From the NCBI RefSeq assembly GCF_014054725.1, contig NZ_CP059563.1, positions 2,035,461-2,099,460 on the forward strand: a stretch of DNA of 64,000 nt. Reading direction: 5' to 3'. A program made the position numbers and the translations under genes. The notes beneath the pieces are model-generated. The model was given only the letters and a program-made list of their open reading frames with translations. It made no database searches and was not told the DNA's origin. This document shows positions 56,101 to 64,000 of the stretch, piece after piece. The stretch's first letter is position 1; the number at the start of each line of letters is the position of its first letter. This DNA is from Conchiformibius steedae (GTDB lineage Bacteria; Pseudomonadota; Gammaproteobacteria; Burkholderiales; Neisseriaceae).

Positions 56101-56877
56101 ATGCTTGATAAAAACCTAACCCACGCTTTAAACCTGCCCGCAGGCAACGATGTTTTTTTACGCGCCGACTGGCAAGCACCCGCACGGGTACGCACCTTGA
56201 TTAGCACCCGCGCAGGGGGCGTGAGTCAGGGCGCGTATGCGGGATTAAATATCGCCACCCATGTCGGCGACCAAGCCGAACACGTTACCCGCAACCGCGC
56301 CATCGTACAGGCGCAAATCCCCGTTCCCCTTGCCTATTTAAACCAAGTGCATGGCAATGCGGTGGTTGCCGCTGCCGACAGCTTAAACGAACCTTTATCC
56401 GCCGATGCTTCGGTAAACCACGACGGCACAGCGGCTTGTGCGGTGATGACGGCGGATTGCCTGCCTGTTTTGTTTTGCGACCGTGCAGGGACGGTGGTGG
56501 CAGCGGCGCATGCGGGTTGGCGCGGCTTGGCAGGTGGGGTATTGCAAAACACCCTTACTGCCATGAACGTGCCTGCTGTAGAAATTATGGCATGGTTGGG
56601 TCCTGCCATCGGCGCGGAAGCCTTTGAAGTGGGTCAAGATGTATATGATGCCTTTTGCACGGACGACATCAAAGCCCAAAGCGCGTTTCAGCCCATTGCG
56701 CAAGGCAAATATTTGGCGGATATTTACGCCCTCGCACGGCTGGTGCTGCAACGTGAAGGCGTTACTCAAATCAGTGGCGGACAGCATTGCACCGTTTTAG
56801 AACGTGAGCGTTTTTATTCCTACCGCCGCGACCGTCAAACAGGACGGATGGTCAGCGCGATATGGTTGGAAAACTGA
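56101..56877 (+). CDS. pgeF: Polyphenol-oxidase-family / purine nucleoside phosphorylase (YfiH-like)
   Basis: A 258-residue Cu/Zn-binding YfiH/PgeF-family protein. The metal site is formed by NQVHGNAVV, TADCLPVLFCD and AAHAGWRGLAGGVL, and the GPAIGAEAFEVGQDV region completes the fold. Members repair cell-wall precursor errors (PgeF) and have laccase-like or purine-nucleosidase activity in vitro. ATG 56101 follows AGGACACACC. lpxK is 7 bases downstream, so the two form an operon. Confidence 0.9.
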   Translation: MLDKNLTHALNLPAGNDVFLRADWQAPARVRTLISTRAGGVSQGAYAGLNIATHVGDQAEHVTRNRAIVQAQIPVPLAYLNQVHGNAVVAAADSLNEPLSADASVNHDGTAACAVMTADCLPVLFCDRAGTVVAAAHAGWRGLAGGVLQNTLTAMNVPAVEIMAWLGPAIGAEAFEVGQDVYDAFCTDDIKAQSAFQPIAQGKYLADIYALARLVLQREGVTQISGGQHCTVLERERFYSYRRDRQTGRMVSAIWLEN

Positions 56878-56884
56878 TTAAAAA

Positions 56885-57937
56885 ATGAAAACCGAACACC
56901 CACTCGCCCTCCACTGGCAACAGCCCCAGCCCCTACTCAGTCTGATGCTCTACCCTGTGGCGCGTTTATTTGGCGCAATCGCATGGCTGCGGCGCACGCT
57001 GTACCGTAAGGCTTGGCTAAAAAGTGAACGTTTGCCCGTGCCTGTGGTGGTGGTGGGCAATCTGCACGCAGGCGGAACAGGCAAAACGCCGATTACTGCT
57101 GCGCTTGCCCTTATCCTGCAACAACGCGGCATCATGATTGGCATTGTCAGCCGTGGTTACGGGCGCAGCAGGCGCGACACCCATGTACTTACCCCCGATA
57201 GCACCGCCGCCGATGCGGGCGATGAACCGCTGCTGCTCTACCGTCAAACCCGTGCACCTGTTGCCGTGGCTGCCCGCCGTGCCGATGCGGCACGCGCCCT
57301 ACTCGCCCAACACCCCAATATTCAAATCATCATCAGTGATGATGGCTTACAGCATTACGCCCTGCATCGCGATGTGGAAATAGTCGTGTTTCCCGCTGCC
57401 GATGCCCACCGCCGTCCCGATTTACTGCCCAATGGTGCATTGCGCGAACCGCTTTCCCGTTTGCACAGTGTGGATGCGGTAATCTTTTCTCAAGCCGAAT
57501 CCGATCACACCGCCGCTGCCTTCCCCCTGCCCGCCGCCGTGTTTCATAGCCGGCTGCGCCCCGCTGCGCCCTACCGTTTCCGCCACCCCGCCGACACCGC
57601 GCAAGCCCACACCTTACCGTCCAACGCCAGCTGCGCCGCTGCCTGCGCCATTGCCCGCCCCGAACGGTTTTTCCACACCCTGCAACAAATGGGCTTTCCG
57701 ATTCGTCAAACCCATATTCAAGCCGACCACAGCGCACTCAATCCCGCCATCCTGCCCCAAGCCGATTATGTTTTTATTACCGAAAAAGATGCCGTCAAAC
57801 TACCCGCCAACAGCCCCGACAATATTTGGGTACTGCCCGTCCGTGCCGAGATTAGCCCCGATTTAGCAGATTTTGTTTTAAATAAACTGTCTATCTGCGG
57901 CAATGCCATTCATATCGTTCACCACACAGATACCTAA
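56885..57937 (+). CDS. lpxK: Tetraacyldisaccharide 4'-kinase
   Basis: A 350-residue inner-membrane kinase that phosphorylates the 4' position of lipid A disaccharide. An N-terminal membrane-anchoring helix (LLSLMLYPVARLFGAIAWL), then Walker A NLHAGGTGKTPI (about 59-70), IVSRGYGRS, the catalytic region ISDDGLQHYALHRDVEIVV and a C-terminal FITEKDAVKL. It complements waaA at 15095 in lipid A/Kdo assembly. Confidence 0.96.
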   Translation: MKTEHPLALHWQQPQPLLSLMLYPVARLFGAIAWLRRTLYRKAWLKSERLPVPVVVVGNLHAGGTGKTPITAALALILQQRGIMIGIVSRGYGRSRRDTHVLTPDSTAADAGDEPLLLYRQTRAPVAVAARRADAARALLAQHPNIQIIISDDGLQHYALHRDVEIVVFPAADAHRRPDLLPNGALREPLSRLHSVDAVIFSQAESDHTAAAFPLPAAVFHSRLRPAAPYRFRHPADTAQAHTLPSNASCAAACAIARPERFFHTLQQMGFPIRQTHIQADHSALNPAILPQADYVFITEKDAVKLPANSPDNIWVLPVRAEISPDLADFVLNKLSICGNAIHIVHHTDT

Positions 57938-57953
57938 TCTTAAAAGGAAAATG

Positions 57954-57977
57954 GGGGTCAGGCAAAAACCTGACCCC
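57954..57977. repeat. Small hairpin after lpxK
   Basis: GGGGTCAGG (57954-57962) and CCTGACCCC (57969-57977) form a 9-bp stem with loop CAAAAA. There is no T run, so it may be a weak terminator or the edge of a repeat; the copy-2 repeat begins 6 bases later. Confidence 0.5.
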
Positions 57978-57983
57978 TATCCT

Positions 57984-58085
57984 CTAGTTGATAAAAATAA
58001 AAATGAGATAAGGCAACAATGCCCGCTGTGTACGCACAATACATCAGAGCGTGCAACACAGTATCCTTGCCATTTTCATCAACGA
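57984..58085. repeat. Dispersed repeat, degenerate copy 2
   Basis: CTAGTTGATAAAAATAAAAA and the following GAGATAAGGCAACAATGCC match copy 1 (37469-37575) with about one change in ten bases. The second half (GTGCAACACAGTATCCTTGCC ... TTCATCAACGATG) has drifted, and its terminal inverted repeat no longer matches perfectly. It lies between lpxK and the lipoprotein gene. Confidence 0.75.
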
Positions 58086-58101
58086 TGATTGCTCAAAAAA
58101 C

Positions 58102-58350
58102 TTATTTTCCGCAATAATAAGCCTTGCGCTGATGAAAACCGCGCCCTTGCAAACACGCCGCCACTTTGCGTTGATAGTCCAAACCCGTATAACGGCTGTT
58201 GTGGCTGTGACATTGCGCCACTTGTTGCTGATAGCTTTGACAAGACGGTTTACCGCTTACCTGTGGCGCAGGGTTGCTGTCGCCACCTGTTACGCCACAA
58301 CCCGCCAATAATCCCGCCACTGCCAACATCGCCATTTTTTTAACAAACAT
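58102..58350 (-). CDS. Small lipoprotein
   Basis: An 82-residue protein with a lipoprotein signal: MFVKKMAMLAVAGLLAGCG, lipobox LLAGC with Cys18 as the lipidated residue. The mature part is short, with five further Cys (SCQSYQQQVAQC, AACLQGRGF, YYCGK), suggesting two disulphides in the periplasm. Its start is 4 bases after the stop of the next gene upstream. No family recognised. Confidence 0.75.
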   Translation of the reverse strand: MFVKKMAMLAVAGLLAGCGVTGGDSNPAPQVSGKPSCQSYQQQVAQCHSHNSRYTGLDYQRKVAACLQGRGFHQRKAYYCGK

Positions 58351-58354
58351 CTGA

Positions 58355-58807
58355 TTACTCCTGTGGTTTTAATTTACGCAACACATTTTCTAACTCGGGC
58401 TGCTGCCCTGCCAGAATAGTCAAAATTTTGCCCTGCCCTTCATCCACTGCCAAACAGCGTACCGTTTCTTCATATTTGGCAATCGGGTCATCCAAATCAA
58501 TATCAGAACGGTTGATTTTGTCCTGACACACTTCATAAGCTTGGTCTAATTGGCGGATTTGGGCTTCATCTACATTTTGTGTCAGCAATTGTTTAGCAAG
58601 TGTTTGAGAGTCGCCCGATTGCCCATTGATGCTTTGCACAGCGGGGCTGCTGTTCAACAACTCGCTTAATTTTTCTTTGCCTACACCCGTTAAAATATTG
58701 GTGGTGCTGGCAATCACAATGCCGACAATGGCTGTTAGCACGGCACTGCCCGCCGCCCACACTTTGGCTTTGATGCTTTTTTTCGCTGCGTGTTCGGTTT
58801 CGTCCAT
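58355..58807 (-). CDS. Hypothetical membrane protein
   Basis: A 150-residue protein with a short basic cytosolic N-terminus, one membrane span at about residues 17-40 (WAAGSAVLTAIVGIVIASTTN) and a helical acidic domain (LLTQNVDEAQIRQLDQAYEV, two Cys). It is transcribed with the lipoprotein gene (4 bases apart), so the two may act together at the envelope. No family recognised. Confidence 0.65.
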   Translation of the reverse strand: MDETEHAAKKSIKAKVWAAGSAVLTAIVGIVIASTTNILTGVGKEKLSELLNSSPAVQSINGQSGDSQTLAKQLLTQNVDEAQIRQLDQAYEVCQDKINRSDIDLDDPIAKYEETVRCLAVDEGQGKILTILAGQQPELENVLRKLKPQE

Positions 58808-58983
58808 ATTTTCCCCCGCATTGCCTGATAGCGCGGGCGCATACAGGCATGAATCTGTTAAAAACTCAGTATTTTAAATTTTATCATTTGCCTTGTCCAC
58901 CATTGCGGCAGCTGCCCGAAAACGGCAAATATGGGATAATCGCCACCGTATCTGTTTATTTGGCAACATAAGAAAGGTTTACC

Positions 58984-59166
58984 ATGACACCCGATTTTTT
59001 ACACCTGCTGGTCTGCCCCGTTAGCAAACAAGCGCTTGAATACCACGCCGACCGTCAGGAATTGTGGAGCAAAAGCGCGCGCCTTGCCTTTCCCATTCGC
59101 GATGGCATTCCCGTGATGCTGGTGGGCGAAGCGCGGGAATTATCGGATTTGGAAGTGAAATCATGA
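58984..59166 (+). CDS. Trm112-family small protein
   Basis: A 60-residue protein of the bacterial Trm112/YcaR family ([36 protein letters not shown]). Family members often have four metal-binding Cys; only one remains here, so zinc binding is probably lost, as in many proteobacterial forms. It overlaps kdsB by 4 bases, the normal arrangement. ATG 58984 follows AAAGGTTTACC. Confidence 0.88.
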   Translation: MTPDFLHLLVCPVSKQALEYHADRQELWSKSARLAFPIRDGIPVMLVGEARELSDLEVKS

Positions 59167-59894
59167 CCGTGTTTAAGGTGCTGATTCCTGCGCGTTTGGA
59201 TTCATCACGTCTGCCCGAAAAAGCCCTTGCCGATATTGGCGGTGTGCCGATGGTGGTGCGCGTGGCACAGCAGGCACAACAAAGCGCAGCCGCGCAAGTG
59301 TGGGTGGCAACCGACCACCCGCGTATTCAAGCGGCTTGCGCGGCGCACGGTATTGATTGCGTTTTAACCGCTGCCAACCACGACAGCGGCACAGCACGTT
59401 TAGCAGAAGCTGTTACCCTGCTGGGCTGGGCAGACGATGAAATTGTGGTGAATGTACAAGGCGATGAACCACTGATTCCGCCCGCACTGATTCAACAAGT
59501 TGCCGACACCCTCGCCCACAGCACAGCACCAATGGCAACGGCTGCCTGTCCCATTCACGATGCCGAAGAATTTGCCAACCCCAATGCGGTAAAAGTGGTT
59601 AGCAACGCACACGGGCAGGCGTTATATTTCAGCCGTGCGCCGATTCCCTATCCGCGTGACCACGCCACTGCCGCGCCTTTGCGCCATATCGGGATTTACG
59701 CCTACCGCGCCGCTTTTTTGCGCGAATACGTTTCCCTACCCGAGTCTCCGCTGGAACATATTGAAAAATTGGAACAATTACGGGTTTTGTGGCACGGACG
59801 CGCCATCGCCCTTACCCAAGTAGAACACGCCCCACCCGCAGGCGTAGATACTGCCGAAGATTTGGCACGCGTACGCGCCGTTTTTCAACCATAA
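59163..59894 (+). CDS. kdsB: CMP-Kdo synthetase
   Basis: A 243-residue cytidylyltransferase that activates Kdo for WaaA. The N-terminal nucleotide loop [17 protein letters not shown] (about residues 6-22), [10 protein letters not shown] (about 99-108), [12 protein letters not shown] and [12 protein letters not shown] are all present. The start is ATG 59163, overlapping the Trm112 stop. Ends with a strong terminator. Confidence 0.97.
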   Translation: MTVFKVLIPARLDSSRLPEKALADIGGVPMVVRVAQQAQQSAAAQVWVATDHPRIQAACAAHGIDCVLTAANHDSGTARLAEAVTLLGWADDEIVVNVQGDEPLIPPALIQQVADTLAHSTAPMATAACPIHDAEEFANPNAVKVVSNAHGQALYFSRAPIPYPRDHATAAPLRHIGIYAYRAAFLREYVSLPESPLEHIEKLEQLRVLWHGRAIALTQVEHAPPAGVDTAEDLARVRAVFQP

Positions 59895-59903
59895 TGGAAT
59901 AAT

Positions 59904-59928
59904 ACGCGCCCAATTGGGCGCGTGTTTT
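59904..59928 (+). terminator. kdsB terminator
   Basis: Perfect stem ACGCGCCCAA/TTGGGCGCGT (59904-59923), followed by GTTTTTA, 10 bases after the kdsB stop and convergent with the flavin-reductase gene. Confidence 0.85.
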
Positions 59929-60428
59929 TAACTTAAAGATTTAAATTCGCGGGAAAAATACAGCAACGCCGCATCGCCTGCGCTACCGTGTACGCGGATT
60001 TCGTCTATTTCCGCAAAAAACACCCCGTGCGTACCGATTTCCTGCTGCGCGGTAATGCGCCCGTGCAAATGCGCCAACGCCCCATCTACCTGCAATTGTC
60101 CGCTGTGTCCGCGCTGCCAAATATGCTGCTCAAAACGCTCTTCAGGTGTCAGCGCGGTTAAACCCGCAAAATGTTCCGCCACATCGCGCTGCGCCGCCGA
60201 CAACACATTCACACACAACAAACCGTTTTCCCGCAAAATCGGATAAATGCGCGTGCTGCGGTTTACACATAGCATCAGCGTGGGCGGACTGTCGGTAACC
60301 GCAGCCAGCGCGGTCATGGTAATGCCGTAACGCCCCGCCGCACCGTCTGTGGTAATCACATGTACACCAGCCGCACAAAATGCCATGGCATTGCGGAATT
60401 GTTGTTGCACGGGGGAAAGGGCATTCAT
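59928..60428 (-). CDS. Flavin reductase family protein (HpaC-like)
   Basis: A 166-residue FMN/FAD reductase-fold protein. FRNAMAFCAAGVHVITTDGAA, TMTALAAVTDSPPTLMLCVN and NVLSAAQRDVAEHFAG match the HpaC/RutF type that feeds reduced flavin to a monooxygenase. The start is ATG 60428 (MNALSPVQQQF). No partner oxygenase is nearby. The upstream gap (60429-60500) holds an inverted pair of uptake-like sequences (AAGCTGCCTGAA at 60452-60463). Confidence 0.88.
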   Translation of the reverse strand: MNALSPVQQQFRNAMAFCAAGVHVITTDGAAGRYGITMTALAAVTDSPPTLMLCVNRSTRIYPILRENGLLCVNVLSAAQRDVAEHFAGLTALTPEERFEQHIWQRGHSGQLQVDGALAHLHGRITAQQEIGTHGVFFAEIDEIRVHGSAGDAALLYFSREFKSLS

Positions 60429-60494
60429 AATGGCGCACCTGTGTGTCAAAAAAGCTGCCTGAACACAGGTTTCAGACAGCCCAAACAGTCTCGG

Positions 60495-60526
60495 AAAACA
60501 CCCGTTCCCACCTTGGCGGGAACGGG
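60495..60526 (-). terminator. yidC terminator
   Basis: CCCGTTCCC (60501-60509) with GGGAACGGG (60518-60526), extended by CC/GG, followed on the minus strand by TGTTTTCC, just behind the yidC stop. Confidence 0.65.
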
Positions 60527-60532
60527 CAGCGT

Positions 60533-62209
60533 TTATTTTTTCTTGGATTGAGTATTTTTGGCAGGTTCTTTGTCCAACACCACGCCATTGGCGGTTTCCA
60601 ACTCAAATTTACGGTTGATATACCACTGCTGGGCGATGGTCAGCAAATTGTTCACCACATAATACAACACCAAACCAGATGGGAAGAAGAAGAACATTAC
60701 CCCGAAAATCAGGGGCATAATCTTCATCATTTGCGCCTGCATCGGGTCGGACGGTGGCGGGTTCAGCGTGGTTTGGAACCACATGGTCGCCATCATCAGC
60801 GCAGGCAGAATATACCACGAATCAGGACGGCTCAAATCATGCACCCACAGCATCCACGGTGCTTGACGCAATTCCACACTCAAGAAAATCATCCAATACA
60901 ATCCAATAAAAATCGGCATTTGCAACAGCATGGGCAAACAACCGCCCAAAGGATTGATTTTTTCATCGCGGTACAGCTGCATCATTGCCTGCTGCATCGC
61001 CATGCGGTCTTCGGGATTGGGGTATTTTTTGCGTAAAGCTTCCATTTTCGGCGCAACGGTACGCATTTTCGCCATAGACTTATACGCTTTGTCGTTCAGC
61101 GGGAACAACACGATTTTTACCAAAATCGTCAGCAGCACAATCGCCCAACCCCAGTTGCCCACCAAACCGTAAAAGAATTTCAAAATCGCAAACAGCGGTG
61201 AAGCAAAAATATACACACGCCCATAGTCTTTTGCCAAAACCAAATGTTCGGCAGCCTGTTCCAGCAAAGACGTAACCTGTGGACCTGCATACAAACGCGC
61301 CACAAAACTTTTGCTTGCACCCGCGCCCACATCGGCAGCGGCAACATTCACGCCCGCGCTGTACAGATTATCGGCACGGCGTTTTACGTCCATCTGACAA
61401 CCCGCCGCGCACAGGTTTTCGCCATTATTCGGCTGCATCAGCCATGCCGACACAAAATAATGCTGAATCATGCCGATATAGCCGCCGTTGGTTTTGCGCT
61501 GGTATTCGGCAGTGTCTTTGCCCGTTTGGAAATCATCGTCCAAATCATCAAACGCCACTTTCTGAAACTCGCCTTCGGGCGTGTACAGCGCAGGACCCGT
61601 GTAGCTGTGCATAAACCAGCCCTGCCCTTCAGGCGGACGGTTGTCGCGCACCATACGGTAAGACGGCGTGAGTTTCACCGCTTCGCCGCTGCCGTTGCGC
61701 ACATCAAAGCGCACATCCACCAAATAGCTGTTTTTATGGAATGTATAAACCTTGTTAATGCTCAAACCTTTGGTTTCGGGCGCAGTTAAACGCACTTCCA
61801 AAGTTTCGCCGTTCAAAGTGTATTGTTTTTGCGCCGCACGGAACGACACATCTTTCAACACATTATTGCCATTGGCATCCAAAAGCTCGGATTGCGCCAC
61901 ATAAGTATTGTCTTTTACCGAATCCAGCAGCACAAAAGGCTTGCTTTCATCGGTCGCCGCGTTGTATTTCAATAAAGTCAAACGGTGCAAATCGCCGCTT
62001 TTTTCGTCAATTACCGCTTCTACGGTATCGGTTTTTACCGTAATGGGCGACGTGGTGGTCAAAGCCTGCTGTTCTGCCGCTTTTGCCTGTACCTGTTGCG
62101 CCGCAGGCGCAGCCTGCTGCTGCGGCTTAGGCGTGGGAAACATCGCTTCCCAGCCGATTAAAATCAGCATGGAAAGCGACATCACAATCATCATTCGTTT
62201 AAAATCCAT
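60533..62209 (-). CDS. yidC: Membrane protein insertase YidC
   Basis: A 558-residue insertase of the Oxa1 family. An N-terminal span (MMIVMSLSMLILIGWEAMF) is followed by a Gln/Ala linker and the large periplasmic beta domain (about residues 50-335). The insertase core with five spans follows (YGLVGNWGWAIVLLTILVKI, PMFIGLYWM-type segment, FPSGLVLYYVVNNLLTI), with a basic C-terminus. It helps insert membrane proteins, alone or with SecYEG. Confidence 0.97.
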   Translation of the reverse strand: MDFKRMMIVMSLSMLILIGWEAMFPTPKPQQQAAPAAQQVQAKAAEQQALTTTSPITVKTDTVEAVIDEKSGDLHRLTLLKYNAATDESKPFVLLDSVKDNTYVAQSELLDANGNNVLKDVSFRAAQKQYTLNGETLEVRLTAPETKGLSINKVYTFHKNSYLVDVRFDVRNGSGEAVKLTPSYRMVRDNRPPEGQGWFMHSYTGPALYTPEGEFQKVAFDDLDDDFQTGKDTAEYQRKTNGGYIGMIQHYFVSAWLMQPNNGENLCAAGCQMDVKRRADNLYSAGVNVAAADVGAGASKSFVARLYAGPQVTSLLEQAAEHLVLAKDYGRVYIFASPLFAILKFFYGLVGNWGWAIVLLTILVKIVLFPLNDKAYKSMAKMRTVAPKMEALRKKYPNPEDRMAMQQAMMQLYRDEKINPLGGCLPMLLQMPIFIGLYWMIFLSVELRQAPWMLWVHDLSRPDSWYILPALMMATMWFQTTLNPPPSDPMQAQMMKIMPLIFGVMFFFFPSGLVLYYVVNNLLTIAQQWYINRKFELETANGVVLDKEPAKNTQSKKK

Positions 62210-62224
62210 TATTTTTTCCTACAT

Positions 62225-62437
62225 TTAGGGAACAGGGTCGCAGCCGCTGCCACCCCAAGGATGGCAACGGGCAATGCGTTTGGCGGCGAGAACCGCGCCT
62301 TTTACCGCGCCGTGTTTGCGTACCGCTTCTAAAGCATATTGCGAACAAGTCGGCACAAAACGGCAGCGCGGCGGCAACATCGGGCTGACAGCCGTTTGAT
62401 AAAAACGAATCAGCGCAATCAACACCATTTTCAACAT
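62225..62437 (-). CDS. yidD: Membrane protein insertion efficiency factor YidD
   Basis: A 70-residue Yid[41 protein letters not shown] and [14 protein letters not shown] contain the conserved Cys pattern. It helps YidC at the inner membrane. I use ATG 62437; ATG 62428 is also possible, and a TTG at 62455 abuts the previous stop. It lies 15 bases before yidC. Confidence 0.9.
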   Translation of the reverse strand: MLKMVLIALIRFYQTAVSPMLPPRCRFVPTCSQYALEAVRKHGAVKGAVLAAKRIARCHPWGGSGCDPVP

Positions 62438-62455
62438 GGCAGGGGCAACAGGCAA

Positions 62456-63307
62456 TCAGCAACAATCCCAAGTATAAAGCACTTTGGAAAAGTCTAAATT
62501 TTTCAAATCATCGGGGTGGATAAAGAAATTGGCAACGCCAGCATCGCCCCACATCATTTCCTTACCCTCTTCACAATCTGTATCTATTTGAAATAATAAA
62601 ATATAATCTTGAATTTTTTCATTACGTTGGCGTGGGTCGTCTTGCGTAAAATGCGGGTATCCGCCCAAACGGTGTCCCTCCCCACCCATATTATCAAAAT
62701 AATATTCGATTACGTTATCAATTTCTTCCTCTTCTTCATCGCTTAAGTTCTCCCATTCTGGCGAATGGTATTCGGGAAAACCCAATAATTGATGGAAACG
62801 AAAATCAGCAGCCGTAATTACTTGTTCGCCCAACTGAAACGCCATGCTGTATTGCCCGACAAACGGCAAACCATATTCATGATTTTCTACCGCATAAGGC
62901 GAAAAATCCGTTACCAAATCATCAATATTTTCTGACACATCAGCGCAATATACCACGCGAAAACCTGTTTGCTCACGTCGGTTATCCCAATTCATACCAT
63001 AAGAGACATCCGTACCATCAATAAAAAACTGCAATATCCCTTTTTCAGGAAAATCAGGCAGTTTCGGTACTTCGGCAAAATTGATTTGTGCCAATAAGGT
63101 CAGCGCGTGTCCGTTGGGATGGCACGGGTAATCTGCGCCTTTAGGCAAATAGGGGTCGCCGCCTACCTTGCTTTGCCACAGGGTTAAGCCTTTATCTTGG
63201 CGAGTTAATGCAATGGAAACAGCAGGTTTCGCGCTTGCCAAAATGGTTTCTTTATACGGCTCAAGCAAATCATCGTCTAAAGCTTCCAATACTTCGGGAT
63301 CAATCAT
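62456..63307 (-). CDS. DUF1963 (YwqG-like) protein inserted in the rnpA-yidD operon
   Basis: A 283-residue acidic protein of the DUF1963/YwqG family: [40 protein letters not shown] (typical ...FPxxGxLxFF), [13 protein letters not shown] and [15 protein letters not shown] strongly acidic loop, [12 protein letters not shown], is at about 187-198. Function unknown in the family. It overlaps rnpA by 4 bases and abuts yidD, where rnpA is normally followed directly by yidD. Base composition is lower in GC than its neighbours. Confidence 0.88.
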   Translation of the reverse strand: MIDPEVLEALDDDLLEPYKETILASAKPAVSIALTRQDKGLTLWQSKVGGDPYLPKGADYPCHPNGHALTLLAQINFAEVPKLPDFPEKGILQFFIDGTDVSYGMNWDNRREQTGFRVVYCADVSENIDDLVTDFSPYAVENHEYGLPFVGQYSMAFQLGEQVITAADFRFHQLLGFPEYHSPEWENLSDEEEEEIDNVIEYYFDNMGGEGHRLGGYPHFTQDDPRQRNEKIQDYILLFQIDTDCEEGKEMMWGDAGVANFFIHPDDLKNLDFSKVLYTWDCC

Positions 63308-63660
63308 GATTTATTTTCCTTACTGCCATCAGGCAGCATCAGTTCGCCCAATTGGGTATGCACTTGCGCAGCGTGTTCGCGCCTGAAAGCCACGCACACG
63401 CGCACAATAAAATCCTGCGATGGCAGCGCGTGTTTGTGCAGGCGAAACCACTCGCGCACGCTGCGTTTCATGTAGTTGCGGCGGTTAGCGCGTTTGGCGG
63501 TTTTTTTCGCCACCACCAAGCCTAAACGCGGATGCCCCAAGCCGTTGTCGGCACGGTAAACTTGCACAAAATGCCGCGAACGGCGGCGGCGCAATGCAAA
63601 AACGGAAGAAAAATCTTCCGTTTTTAACAGGCGGTACGCCTTGCCGAAGCGGCCGTCCAA
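63304..63660 (-). CDS. rnpA: Ribonuclease P protein component
   Basis: A 118-residue basic protein subunit of RNase P, which matures tRNA 5' ends. [42 protein letters not shown] (the RNR signature) and [20 protein letters not shown] are typical. Translation must start at TTG 63660, because the rpmH stop TAA immediately precedes it in the same frame; this is a tight coupling with rpmH. Confidence 0.95.
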   Translation of the reverse strand: MDGRFGKAYRLLKTEDFSSVFALRRRRSRHFVQVYRADNGLGHPRLGLVVAKKTAKRANRRNYMKRSVREWFRLHKHALPSQDFIVRVCVAFRREHAAQVHTQLGELMLPDGSKENKS

Positions 63661-63795
63661 TTACACCGCCAAGCGTTTGCGACCTTTGGCACGGCGCGCA
63701 GCCAATACGGCGCGACCGCCACGGGTTTTGGAACGTACCAAAAAGCCGTGGGTGCGTTTGCGTTTGGTAACAGAAGGTTGGTAAGTGCGTTTCAT
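63661..63795 (-). CDS. rpmH: 50S ribosomal protein L34
   Basis: A 44-residue L34: [20 protein letters not shown] then [20 protein letters not shown], the universal sequence. The stop at 63661 is directly followed by the rnpA start. It is the first gene of the rpmH-rnpA-DUF1963-yidD-yidC operon and lies next to the DnaA-box region. Confidence 0.98.
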   Translation of the reverse strand: MKRTYQPSVTKRKRTHGFLVRSKTRGGRAVLAARRAKGRKRLAV

Positions 63796-63965
63796 GGTGT
63801 CAATCCTAAAAATAATATGTTAAAACAAAACGGCGCATTAAACCCGATTTTGCTGCGGTTTGTCAATGGCAAAACGGTTTTGTTTTGCGGTGGCAAAATC
63901 GGATTTTACTGATTTTAAAAGCATGGCTGCCGCAGTCCGAGCCTGTGAATCAGTCGGCGCAAAAC

Positions 63966-63986
63966 TTATCCACAGGCTGTGCGTAA
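63966..63986. promoter_or_regulatory. DnaA boxes at the edge of the dnaA/oriC region
   Basis: TTATCCACA at 63966-63974 is a perfect DnaA box, and TGTGCGTAA at 63978-63986 is a weaker one on the other strand (TTACGCACA, 7 of 9). Upstream of rpmH in many proteobacteria lies dnaA and often oriC. Only about 200 bases are visible, so whether this is the origin or just a dnaA autoregulatory site is open. Confidence 0.6.
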
Positions 63987-64000
63987 GCGCAATGGCTGTG

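Overview
The window looks like a chromosome segment of a Neisseriaceae bacterium. Three things point there: the gene content and order (waaA, lpxK-pgeF, Trm112-kdsB, rpsB-tsf, rpmH-rnpA-yidD-yidC), many hairpins built on the DNA-uptake-type core GCWGCCTGAA (one full AGGCTGCCTGAA at 41576-41587), and two copies of a ~105-bp repeat starting TATAGTTGATAAAAAT. The dialect resembles that described for Simonsiella/Kingella-type genera rather than Neisseria meningitidis, but the species cannot be fixed from the sequence alone.

Layout. (1) 1-~10922: the early half of a Mu-like transposable prophage, read right to left: S24-type repressor (opposite strand), operator region, Ner, MuA transposase, MuB ATPase, a run of small accessory genes, Gam, HU, GemA and Mor; late genes lie outside the window. 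Its left end interrupts a secreted Sel1-repeat gene that carries a C9 tract just after its start codon. (2) 11.3-21.9 kb: dxs, a Wzi-type outer-membrane protein, waaA, a Tat-exported FAD oxidoreductase with a tiny Gly-rich protein and speH (a possible polyamine cluster), an ArsC-like reductase, rsmI, a UDG-like gene, rimI and trpA. (3) 21.9-31 kb: an AT-rich orphan ORF, ftsK, a metallophosphatase, clpB, tRNA-Ser(UGA), a 167-bp MITE-like element and class I fumarase. (4) 31-39.5 kb: rraA and a five-gene operon headed by a GbsR/MarR regulator, then apaH-pgk, a small conserved gene, tsf-rpsB and a small AT-rich ORF with its own promoter. (5) 39.9-44.5 kb: an MFS exporter, amidohydrolase, XapX and isochorismatase-type hydrolase. 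(6) 44.7-54 kb: gyrB, a TonB-dependent receptor, a diverged second copy of the rraA 3' end, an AT-rich two-ORF unit directly behind uvrA, and uvrA. (7) 54-64 kb: proA, FAH-family hydrolase, pgeF-lpxK, a lipoprotein and membrane protein, Trm112-kdsB, flavin reductase, yidC-yidD-(DUF1963)-rnpA-rpmH, ending at a DnaA box, so the window probably stops at the edge of the dnaA/oriC region.

The strongest candidate for something undescribed is the AT-rich unit at 49694-51150. A 418-residue coiled-coil protein is followed by a 67-residue HicA/dsRBD-like ORF in the -1 frame. The junction carries a correctly phased A AAA AAG heptamer (the dnaX slippery sequence) and then an A10 run, and the second ORF has only an overlapping TTG start without a ribosome-binding site. 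A -1 shift would give one 485-residue fusion. The unit follows uvrA by 12 nt and is flanked by an rraA remnant, which suggests an acquired accessory, possibly defensive, locus. Its function is inferred, not shown.
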